64,000 nt of DNA from Lycocorax pyrrhopterus obiensis (Eukaryota > Chordata > Aves > Passeriformes > Paradisaeidae). Every line of letters begins with the position of its first letter. Position 1 is the stretch's first letter. The DNA is taken from the NCBI GenBank assembly GCA_014706295.1, contig JACSVZ010000007.1, positions 6,043,699-6,107,698 of the forward strand, read 5' to 3'. Of this stretch, positions 49,001 to 61,000 are shown one piece after another. The notes beneath the pieces were generated by a model, which saw nothing but the letters and a program-made list of their open reading frames with translations, did no database searches and had not been told where the DNA came from. Position numbers and translations under genes: made by a program.

Positions 49001-52000
49001 TCTCAAGACAACAGACCAGTGTAGGGAAATGAAAGAAATAATTTAAGATCCTGCTGAGAGCAGACAAAACTCAATTCCTCAGTACAGGCAGGTAGCTAAA
49101 AATCTGATAAATTACTGCTGTATGATATATCTTTCTTAAAATTGGAAGAGAATGGACCAAAAGCAGCACTAAGAGGGCTGTTGAGATGCACGAGTTGGAA
49201 GGAAAAATAACTACATTAGAAATGTTCCAGATCACTTTCAGCAGTGGAAATTAATGGAACATTGTCAATTAGCCTGAAACACTTTGCTTAATGTATTTGG
49301 AATTTGCATGATGGATGGTTTATCTAACTCCATAACAAAGCTCAGGACAAGAAAATTGTTCTGAAACGATGCTCCTCACAAAGGTGAAACAAAAAAAACT
49401 ATATACACACATCCATATAACATTTCCCAGGGATAAAAATGGGCATTTCCTCCTGCATTTAGGCTTTCAAATATTATGCAGAAGTAAAGCCCTTGCTAAA
49501 AAGCCCACAGGAGCAGTCTGAGTAGCAGTTTCACAGCAGACACTGCCCAAGCTTAATTTACATGTGGTTGTAAGACTCTGAGAAATGGGTTCTAGATTTC
49601 AGACCTGTAAGCATGCCCCCTGCTACCACACCTGCACGAACTGCAGCCAGGGAGCAGAGGTGCTTTCTGGTCATCACCATCCTGTTGTCTTCAGGTAGAG
49701 CCATCAGATCACAAGCAGATGAATGATAAGGCGGTGCAACAAGCTGCACCGAGACAGTAGCCACAGGGCAAAGGGCCAGCATCTGACTCGGGAGCTGGTT
49801 CTTGAAAAGTAAAGGGGAAAATTCCCCTTGCTTGTAACTCTCTTCTTCCCATAAAACTGCAATAAGAGCCCACATGGCAGTGCTTCTCCTGGACTAAAGA
49901 TTGGTTCGTGCAATGAAAATGACTTGTGAGTTTATGAAGAACATCTTGCGACCCAAATACAAACATCTCAACAGAGAGTTGTTTTGGTTTTTGGGGTTTT
50001 TTTAGTTTGGGACACAGGGAACTCTGAAGAGATCCCTAGTCATTGTAGCATCTGTAGGCTAATTTAATATCAGCATATTCCCCTGATGCAAGTTCAGCCA
50101 TCTGTCAAACTCCTTGTGGAGCAAGAAGCCAAATGCATAACACATTTTAAAAGTATAAACTATTCATCAACAGGCAAGACCTCCCTCAGGTTGCTCATTA
50201 AGAAGCCACATACTGGTACAGTTATAGAGTTGTAACTGCACGTCTTGTCTCCACTTTCTCAGGATTTACTTTAGCAAAAGATGGAATTAAACCAAATTTA
50301 CATTCTTAAACTTACTGCTGCTTTCTGTTGAAAAAAAATAATCTTCTTCTCTGACCTGAACTTTATGTGAGTCCCTGACAAAACCTTTGTCAAATCAAAC
50401 TTTTCATTGAGCATTCAGCATTTGCCACCAGTATAGCTCCTCCCTTTTTCATTAATTCTGTGTTAAGGGTAAAATGAATTCTGTGCAGTTTCTTGAGCTT
50501 AGACCTCCCTCACAAAAGCGATCAGTGACCTGGAAAATATAAGAAAACCTAGAGAGAGCTACAGATGGTACTTCTGTGGCAGTCCAAAATGTTTAAAATC
50601 ACCCTCCTCCCAGAGCCAAACCCAAACAAAAATAAATAAAGCATCAGAAGCCATTGCATGTATCGGAACTGCACACTCAGTTTGTCACTTTTATTCATAA
50701 AATTAAATCATAATCAGATTACATGGAGCAAGACACCTCCACCCTGTCAGGTTCCATCTGTTCCCTTGGAGAAGAAGTTGGAGCTAGGGGGGTATGGAGT
50801 TTCCAGGAGATTTGTTAGAGCTATCTCCTCCCTGCTTTCCCCACAACCAGGATATTCCTGCAGTGGGCGCAGAACCTTCCCAGAAGCTTCTCAGAGAGCG
50901 GAGACCAGAGCACAGAGAGGCCAGAGGAGGAGGGACTGACAGCACGTGGGATGAGTTGCCAAGGGAAGGGAGGAGACCAGGAGGGTTTCAGGTGGAGAGA
51001 AGACAGAGTGGTCCAAGGAGGAAGGCAGATGGGCACACCTTGACAAGGACTCTGCAGGGGTGTGGAAGAAGGAGCTGGAGGAAAGGAGGCAGACACTGAG
51101 ACTGAAATCTAGCCAGCTTCAAATTCAAACAGATTGAATAATCCTCTATTCTTTTTATTTTGTTATCTGTATACAATTTAAACATCAATCATCTCACTTC
51201 CAAGCAGGAAACTTCACAATTATGGGTTACTCTGGACAAGGGCCCTGCTTCCAAAGGTATTTAGACTTACATAAATTTAGTATGGTTGCTGAAAAATTTA
51301 TTTTTTAAAACTTCACTCCATAACAAACATTCATAATGTACTCCTTCCAAATGGGCCCGAAGATGATGAAAGTACTGTTTTCCTAGCTGTGGTTTTGAAT
51401 TCCATATTTAATAGTGACATTTATTAAATATTAATTTGAAAATGCATAATTTATACCAATGGTTAGCATAGGTGAATAGTTCTGTCACTCATGACCTCTG
51501 CTTGAGCACTTACCACTATTCATACCCATTTAGTCAAGTGAAGGTTTAATTTTATACCTCTTCATTGTGCCCAGGTTTCCCAATTAACAGCCACCCATGT
51601 TGGCAATCAATAGGTACCCCTGGACCACACCTGGCAGCCACCAAGAGCCCAGGGCAGAAGGAAACCAGCCTCTCTCCCATTTACATCTTTGGAGACTGAG
51701 TAGAGCAGTGGAAAAACCTGCAGAAATTCACGGCTGAGGCAGTAAGAACAGTTTTTGTGACTGCATTAACCAGAACTGGTTTTATGAATGCCCCAGGTCC
51801 ATTTCTGTGCTGAGCCAGGCCAGGCTGAACCACCACTGGCAATGGTTTATATTAATCTATTTGATGCTGCATTGAAAGGACTGACAATGGTCACTCAGAC
51901 AGTAACTAACAAAGGAGCTGAAAAAATAGTTCTACTCGAGCCAATTATTTCTTCTCACTTTGCAGTCACTGAGGTGTAGAAGACAATATGGAACATGGAT

Positions 52001-55000
52001 TTCAGAAAGGAATTACCAGGAGATGAATACGTAAGAATTGACTGGTGCAAATGCACTTATTGAGCTGCAGATGTGCATCAGTAAATCCACATTACTAACC
52101 TGAACAAAGCAGGAGAGAGATCTGAGAGCTCCCCGGTCGGTGCTCCTGGCTCACACCTGCCTGGCCAGCATGATCAGAACAGTGCAGAAAATTCCCTGGC
52201 CTGCACAAACCTCTAAATAACTGAGAGTTTTTGTCTTAGGTCCTCCTGCACTTCCATGCACTGTTTGTGACACAGAGAATACTCTTTCCTTGCACTAGCA
52301 GGTGATGCACAACATCCATATTGGATTAAGCACTGAAGTCAACGCGAATTAAGAATTTCCAACGTTTCAGAGGGTGAGATACTCCTAACATGTTAAATAG
52401 GTATTAAAATCTCATCTTTAGTCTTGAGTGTATATACATATAAGCATATAAATTAAAAGTATTCCCAGTCATTTGCTTGTAACTGCAGTTCAAATAGCAG
52501 AGGGCAACTGTCGAATGAACAGATTAAAATTGTGCATTTTACTCATTTAGTCCCTTTCCTACAAGAATTAAGGAAAACACCAGGAAAAAGCCCAGCAGTA
52601 GAGTTTCATTTACAATTCCCAGCCTTCAAACTGTTGTACTACAGACACATAACAAATCTCAGAAAGGGCCTGCTTAATAACAAATTATTTAACATTTCAA
52701 ATGTTGCCATCTCCCAGCTGTAAGGCAATTACAAAAGGCAACTGAGAATATCTTTGCAAATGTGTTTTTAAACTTGCAAGCAGTTACACTGGCATAAAAC
52801 TGATGCAGTGCCACTGAAATCAATTCAGTTTGATGGGCACAAAGTTGGAGAAGAATCACAGTATGGATGTCCAAAAGTTAGCAAGAAGGTAAATCTTATT
52901 CAGCAAATATAAAGCATTACCTTCAACCTTTTTGATTTCCATTTTCAAAATTTTAAAAATACTCTGTGGCGCATGGCAAATGATCAGCTACAAATGCCTC
53001 ATTCCCAAGAAGCCAAACAGTTCAGTTCCATAACTTCCTTGCTTTAAAATTAACAGTCAATGAAGTTGAATTGCGTGTTCTTAACTTAAAATGTAATGAA
53101 AAAGATCCTGTAATATCCACATCAAAGGAATGGCCTTGGGTTGGAAGGATTTGCTGGTGATTTCAGTCACTTTCTGCAAAACTGAAATTGGAAAACCACC
53201 AATAGCACCAATTTTCTTCTTTTATTTTCTGTCTATAAAAGATTTCCATCAATACTGGATCAAAAAAATAAGTTAAGTACATCCATAATAAACCCTAAAC
53301 TAGCTAGAAATATGCAAGTGAACACACAAGATAACAAAAACCATTTTATTTTAAAAAGTGTCTGAATGTATTCACTTAATTCCTATTCAACCCTCTCTGA
53401 AACAACACAAATCTGAACTATAGATTTTGGCCTCAGAGAACTGAGAGCAGGTGACAGCAAGAGTTCAACATCCTCTTCCACTTCTGTACTGTACATTACT
53501 AAGATATAAATAGGAAAATGAAATATTTTGCTGAACAGTATGTAACAAGCAGAAATGGGTGCACCACCTCTGACATACTCCAGTCCCTGACTTCCACAGA
53601 TCTTTACATCCAAGACAAAATATGTAATGAGCTGATGTAGTAAGTGATGAAGAACAAGGGAATAGGCATTAGATTTTAGCTGAGATTATCTGCATGCAGC
53701 ATTTTCAAGAAGAATGATCCTAGTGCTGAGTAGTACAATGTTTATTTGGAAATACAGGCAGGATTACTTTGGTCATGAAGAAGAGCTGCTTGCTCAGTCT
53801 CTGCAGCTTCTTCCACAGCAGCCCAAAATGAGTAACACATAGGCAAATTCTAGGAAATGTCAGATAGTTGATATGTAATCTGTCCCGAAATAAGTGAAAT
53901 GTGTGAATATCTCTGCAGTCTAATAGACTAAGTAGTGTGAAGTACTGCTAGAAAAGCAAAATCTCGAGTTTTACACCAGAGTTTTCTACTAGTTTCTCAG
54001 TAAGTGAGACTAATGTCACTTTTTCCAGCTCCATTAGGCCACACTCCACACTGCCATAACCCAATTTGCAGCAGAGGTGACGGCAGAGTCAGCACAGCTT
54101 CTCCATCTGTCTTGACAACATGTGATCCAGCCCTCGGCAGTCAGCAGCTCCTCCCGCCCACTGCTAATGAGCAGGAACTGCACCTGTGGCAGGTAAACGC
54201 TGTGCCTTTTCTACCAACAAGCACAGGACAAAAGTCATGTCCAGGCCAGAGTCCATCCAGCACAGAGGCTGCACCCAACCCAGTCTCTACGTGGGTTTTT
54301 CAGGTCTATAGGAAATTGACTGAGAACTGAACATTTCTTTGGGGGCTGGCAGGCAGCCCAAAAGCAAGTCCCCTTTTCCAAAGTGCTGCCTTTCCAATGT
54401 GGCTACTGCCCTCCCATTCCATCCCTCTCCACCCCACAGCACTTGGCAGTACCACGGCAGCTCTGGAAGACACGCCTGGGAGAAGAGTACACAGCAAACT
54501 GCCTCGTGCTGAACATCTCTGACACTCCAGATCCTGACACTGCTCCAGTTTTCTGAGATCCTGATGTGGCTGAATCACTTAGTAAAGCTTTTCAGGCAAG
54601 GGAGAGGAGAACAAGGTGGTAAGAGGGTGCTCAAGGAAATTTTCAGGAAATGTAAGTAACATTATTGCGATGCGCTCTCCCAGCATCCTGTGATGTGTAG
54701 CTCAGGCAAATTTTGAGACAGAGAACATCTTTGTACTTAGCCCCAAGAGAGTTCCTCGCCCATTAATTTCTTTGATCTGCTCTTGAAAGCTGTGTAAGCT
54801 TTCAGAATTTATGTCATCTTATTGGAAATGTTTTCACTGCCTGATTGCATTGAGTGAAGAACACAGAAGTAAAAATGAAGATTAAGTTTCTACTGTGGGC
54901 TTATTTTCTCTGAGTGTTCCTTCTACACCTTGATCATCTATCAACCTTACTCTCTAGCTTCCTAACTCTAATTCTGATGTATTTGAAAAAACAAATGATT

Positions 55001-58000
55001 TATTATTTACCTTTTTTCCCCCTTCCCTGTCTTGTTCTTTTACATTCAACCTGTTGGAGTCCACCAGCCATTGTATCTTTCCCTTTGAACACAGATTTAC
55101 CTCTTGGCAGGGCATTTTCTTGCTTCTTACAGTCCCCTTATTCTGCTCTTTAACAATGACACTTTATTTCTGGATTTGTTTTTCAAAACATTTTGATAAG
55201 TAGGTTAATTCTGTTTTTCTGGTTCAGCATTCTTGGATAGTCCCCATTCTGCCTACAAGATATTTACTTTGGTTTCAAAACAATCCCACATCCTTTTAAG
55301 TGTTAAGTGTCAGCATTTTAATCACTTTTTTGAATTCAGATAAGCCTGTCCCTCCTGTGTAGACTTTCACTCCTCCAGACAGCTCTTTAACATCGATGAA
55401 ATTGTTCCCCTCACCCTTGCGGGCTCTCTCCCATATTCCCAGCTGCACATGGAGACTAAACCACTCCATCTCCACACCTGTGTTTACCTCCAAAGGGAAC
55501 CACAGGCTGAACGCTGCAGAAAAGAGCAAAGTACAGTATGAAAATCTCCTTTCAACCCTCAAGTGGCCTGTGACTGTAGGGGATAATCCCAGATTAACCA
55601 CCACAGTGCAGAATTAGTGTAATGCGGGTGAGTTTGTCCAAGCCGCGACACCAAGACTTGTGACCCGTTTGTGCCAATTTTTGGCTGCCTTTGGAAGCAA
55701 ATCTTATCCTTTCTTCAACCAGCAAGACACAACAGCCTCTGAAGATTTATCTCAAAGGCCTGCTAATGAGTTGCAGTCCACCAAATATGACACTGCTGAC
55801 ATCTCTACCTACCAGTTTTATAGGAAAAAAGGAGATAAAACAGAGCAAAGAGCAGTTTGATGCTTCTTAGAAACAAATCACACTCTGAACAGTTCATGCA
55901 ACAACTTAATCAGCAGGGAACACAATGGCAAATGAGGGTAAAATTAAGCCCCATGTTAATAAATATTAAGCAATCTTTCATTTGTTTCAAAACAATGGCT
56001 TTGCCATTACTTTCATAGAATCAAATAATTATTGAAAACATTGCTCTGTATTTCTTTACAACCCTAAAAATCTACAGTGCTACAGGACAAATCTAAAGAA
56101 TGCATTTTCCACCACTACACCTATGAATTTTAGACATCTTTATCAACACGTTGTGCTGATTCAACTGCTCCTAAACAAGAAGCTATCCCAAACTCATCCT
56201 GCTGCTTTGAACAGAGCTATTTTCACATTTGTTTCAAATGTGTTTTCCTTAAGCAACCATTAGAACATCAAATGAAGAAAAAGATGGAAGGAAAGTTCAA
56301 GCTCTCATTGATTTTATGTGCTAGAAAGTCTCTCATGATCCATCCAACGTGTGAGCAGTGATTGGATTAAAATTGGAGTAAATTCTCCCAACAAAATGCA
56401 ACATTTGGTAGATACTGAAATGGCATTTGTGAGGTAGCACTATCAGAACAAAACACCCACAAAGGAGAAAATGGGGGAAAATACATCAGGGTCTGTGCAC
56501 ACAAAGGAATTCAATATATTGTCCTCTCCATCTGCTTTATTACAGCAACAAGTAGCTGAATAGGCAGAACTGTGCTTTTCTGCTCTTATCCTATTGCATT
56601 GTCTATTTTATCTATTTTGCTGTGATTTAAAGGTCTGACTTTGTGGACACAAGTAGCAGCAATGCCAGTAACACTTCCTGCCTAAGTTTTAGTCCCGTCA
56701 AACACGAGAAAATTATTATAGGGGGTTCTCCAAATTTCTAAAACATCATTAAATTGTGCTGAATCTGTGCACTACAGTGCCTTTCCCTCCATCCCCTCAT
56801 GAGTTTCACAACATGGGTGGGTTTTTCTTGCTATCAAGAGATTGACCTTATTTTTTCAAGCACAAATGCTCCAAACCACCCTTACTCCCACTGCAGATGC
56901 CTCAGTGTCCTAGAAGACATGGCTGGGAATTTGTGGGGTCCTCTCAGGACAAAGCTGGAAGCTGGACAGCTGGGTAGTCATCAAAACCTCCCTACTTGCA
57001 GTCAGATAAATTTCTCCCATTTCTGACTTTGTTGCATGGGTACTGACGAGAATCATGCCAATAATACAGAAAGGATTCAAAATATTTGAAACTCAAAAGG
57101 ATTTCTACGGTGCTCAAGGAAACGTCACTACCTAAAATTTTCTTAGACAGTTCTCAAAAAACGTTAAAATAAAATAAAGGAAGCACAAGTAGATCATGCG
57201 CTAGAGCCAAAGGGCTCCTGCAGAGCTTGTGCTGGATGGTTTTCTAGGATTCTGCAATAAAAACAAGTTAAAGTACTAAAAAAGCAAAGATTAGATCATG
57301 TACAGCAAAATGCACTACAGAAATAGGGAGTTTGGTGTTACACCCTAAATTAGAACAAAAGAGCAATCTTTGATCTATTAACCCACTTGCCTTGATGACA
57401 AGTCTACTTCCTTGTTTTGAATTTTCTCCTGAAGAAAAGTCCTGTTCCCCCAAAAACTCAAATACTTTTGAGTCTGTTTTAATTCAGAACATTTTTTGCC
57501 TATATTTTAAATTCACATCTCAAGTAAACAGCTCATTTTTATGATGAGTGCTAATGACAGTCCCCACCAACACAGCCTTTTATAGACTAGATACAGCTCT
57601 CTGATGCCATTCAATATTATTTGCTCATTTTAAATAATGAATGTAGCTTACCAAATTTTGAACAACTTTAAAATGCTTTATTACTCTTAAGAGCTTTGCA
57701 ATGCACTTAGGAAAAAAATCAGGGTGTTTAAAAATAAACATAAAAATGTGATGCTCCTTTCAATGTGTATTTCTTTTTAACAAGTCCAATTTTTCTAGCA
57801 ATAGAAGCCCATGATTATTTAATTAATAATAACTCAAAGAGTCAAAACATGTTTATGTGATGATATGGGTCTATGTTATGCTGAAAAGATGGTTGAGAAA
57901 TGATGTCTCTTATCCACCATAATGGTTTCCATTGGATATTCAGCCACATCTGCACATATTTTATTTATTTACAGAAAATATCAGCACGTGGTGGCATTGC

Positions 58001-61000
58001 AGACAAAATGCAGGTACAGGAGGGTGAGATCAGATGGGTTTTGTGAAAGAGTCCTAAGGAGGAGTCAAAGAAGAGTTATACATATACCCACTCAAGAGAA
58101 TGCAACTGGTTCAGTGCAGGGCTTCTTGACAATCTGTTTTTCATTTATTTCTGGGTCTGCAGGGAAAAACTCCCAGGAACATTTGTGAGGCCTAAACTCA
58201 AGTTAGCAAGGACTGGCAAACAAAGTAGCTGCCACATTCTTCCTTAATCTGGGCAGCTCATCCTCACACACAGACCATGTTTTCGGCTGCCTGATCTCTC
58301 CCCAAGCTTGGGACTCTCATGTGAGGTGGTGCCTCATTCAGGAAGGTGCTAAGCAATCACAGGGTTTAAACATCCCCAGACTGGAACACTTGTGAAAGCA
58401 CCAGTCCTTCAGAGAACCTTAAAATTCCAACAGAATTTCTAATTCTAACAGAAAAGCCTATTTGTGTTGCACTCAACAGTCAAATATTCTTGCAATAGTT
58501 TTTTTTCCACATGCAGAGTGGAGTTTTTCCTGAAGTTTTCTACATTCAGGCTCTGCTGGAGTCCAGCTACTTCTGCCAGAAGGAACCAATGAGGCTGCTC
58601 TTTTCTCTCTATCTTACAGAAAGATCAACTATAAAATTCCTCCTGGACCTGTACCTTCTCCTTCTTTAGCTCTCCAACTCCAAGTGATTTTAATACCAGG
58701 TTATTTTCACAGCTAATAACAGAAGCAAGGTTTAAACGTTTTTTACGCAAACACGAAGAAAGCTAAGCAGTTTGTGAACAAAATGTTGAACCATTTTTAT
58801 AAGACATAACTAATATTCTTGAAGATTGCAAGTATTTGAGGCATAGGTATGCTGTAATATATCTGCTTCTATCTGCTTCAAGTTAATAAAATGGAGGGAA
58901 CCAGATGTCTTTGAGATTATTGCAGATTTTCACTGCCAGTAACAATTAAGCCACAGCAGGGAAGTCATGGGGTAGGAGAAAACTGTAAAATTAAATTTCA
59001 AGTGCCTACAAACTAATCATACATTTAAAGCATACTCCACCGATATGGTTTTGAAATCATTGTTCTGGCATATTATTATTTTTTCAAAGAAAATACAGAT
59101 ATCTGATGAAGAGAGTTTTAATTAAAAAATCTTGGCAAGACACCAAGGCTTAGTCCTTCAAAAGAGTATTCTTTAAAGGCTCAATCTCAGGCCAAAAACG
59201 TCACCACAGAAGGAAAGAGACAAGCACACAAAGATCTTGACATTTTAGGGAGAATCTGAGAGCATATGGGCAAAACTGGGGGGATTTTTAAAAAGCCCAG
59301 ATTAAAAATGCGTTGTTTATGAGAGAGAAGCAGTCAGCAGTTTTCATAGTCAGAGCCCATTGAAATATTCTAAGTTTAGAGTGGCCCTTGCTTCGAAAAA
59401 TCAATGCGAGCTTCAGAGTTTCAGTAATCTAACAGCAGAGCACTCTTGTCTCCTAGAAAAACCACGCAGGCACTTTCCACCTGGCACGGGTCCGCTCTGC
59501 ACTCACAGCTCGAGGGCGCAGAGAAAAGCAGCGCTGTCCGTGGTCCTGAACCCAAAAGTTTCCTAAAAGCCCTGGATTCCCACCTCCAGCTGTCAAACTT
59601 AACTTGTACCCGCGTCCCAACAGAAAAATGTTGTCCTCAGACAATTTTGTCTCTCATGTCAGACGCTGGGAACTTGTTGGGAGACAGATTTCTTCTATAA
59701 TAATGGCCTTTCATCAGCAGAATTTTGCTGCCTGTTAAGGTCAGAGAAAAAAGAGTCATATGGAGAATCACAACAGCCTTCTATAAATCCAGCATTTTAA
59801 GGATCACAAAGCCATACAGCACTTCCATCAGAAATCTCCAGGAATTCTTTTAACCAAAGAGATAATTTAGCTAATTTAGTCATAGTCTATGGGTACAGGA
59901 ATTGGAATAACAATATTTTATTTTAATGCTCCATTTTGGACGCCATTCTTAAAGGGAAAACTGTCTTAGGAACAATTCTTAAATGAATTTAAAATAAAAG
60001 TTGAGCAAATAAGCTTTTTTTCATATTCCTAAAAGAATTCCTAAACTGCCCAAAAGAAATCCCCTAAGGACCACTATCACCAAGTACATAAAGAGCAGTG
60101 AGTAAGGTCATATTACCTGAATTAAAACCCAATACCTCAATACCCAGCAGCACAGCCCTTCCCAAATGTCCTTTGGCATATTCCTCTGCTTCTACTTTAA
60201 TGACACATTGATTAACATAGTGGCTATTTTTATATTTCTGATCAAAGCAAAAACTTTTGGACAGTTTCAAACAAATGAGGCTCTACCTGAGCAATGTGAT
60301 TTGTTGATGTGACAATGATTGCTACTGCCATTTAAATGAATTGGGCCCACTTGGTGCTTTCTATTAAAATGTTACTAAAACCCATCTTTTTCTCATGTAA
60401 CCTTTTGCTCTTAAGGCATAGTCAAATTTATTTCTTAGCCAGATCATTTAAGGAAATGAGATTTATGCATTGAAACTGCATGGCTTCGATGGCTTGTAAA
60501 TCCACCTGCAGTTTTCCCTTAAATGCAATGGAGATGTAAAAATCCCCAGGTACTGGAAGTGTTTACAAACTCCATAACATGTTCAGGGAGAGAGGCCTTT
60601 GCAGTCCCCACTGGCAGCAGGGAAGGCTGCAGGATGAACCTGCTCTCCAAGAGCTGCAACACGAGCTGAGTTTTCACACACAAGTTCTGCCTATTAAGAA
60701 ATAAATTGTGGTTTGGAACTTTCTGACCCTAAAAACTTTCATCACCAGATGAGGGCTTAGGGAACATCACATGTTTTACCACTTACCCAGCAATTGAAAT
60801 ACAGCCTTCATTCCCAATTCCAGGTATTTCCTGGAAGCCACTATCCAGAAGCATTCTGGCTGGCACTCATGTTTTCAGTTCAGTTCTCAGACTGCAGATT
60901 TCTGTCCTCAATTAAAGGTGAAACATCATTCATTTCCTTACAAAGCTGCAGAGTGCAAAGGTGAACCAAATGAACTCTCACTTTTGCTATGCTCTCCAGG

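Noticed and set aside
60181..60230. Minus-strand 'NQCVIKV' frame considered as an RRAS2 C-terminus
   Set aside because: The codons around it do not match the RRAS2 C-terminal region and the CVIF ending is absent.
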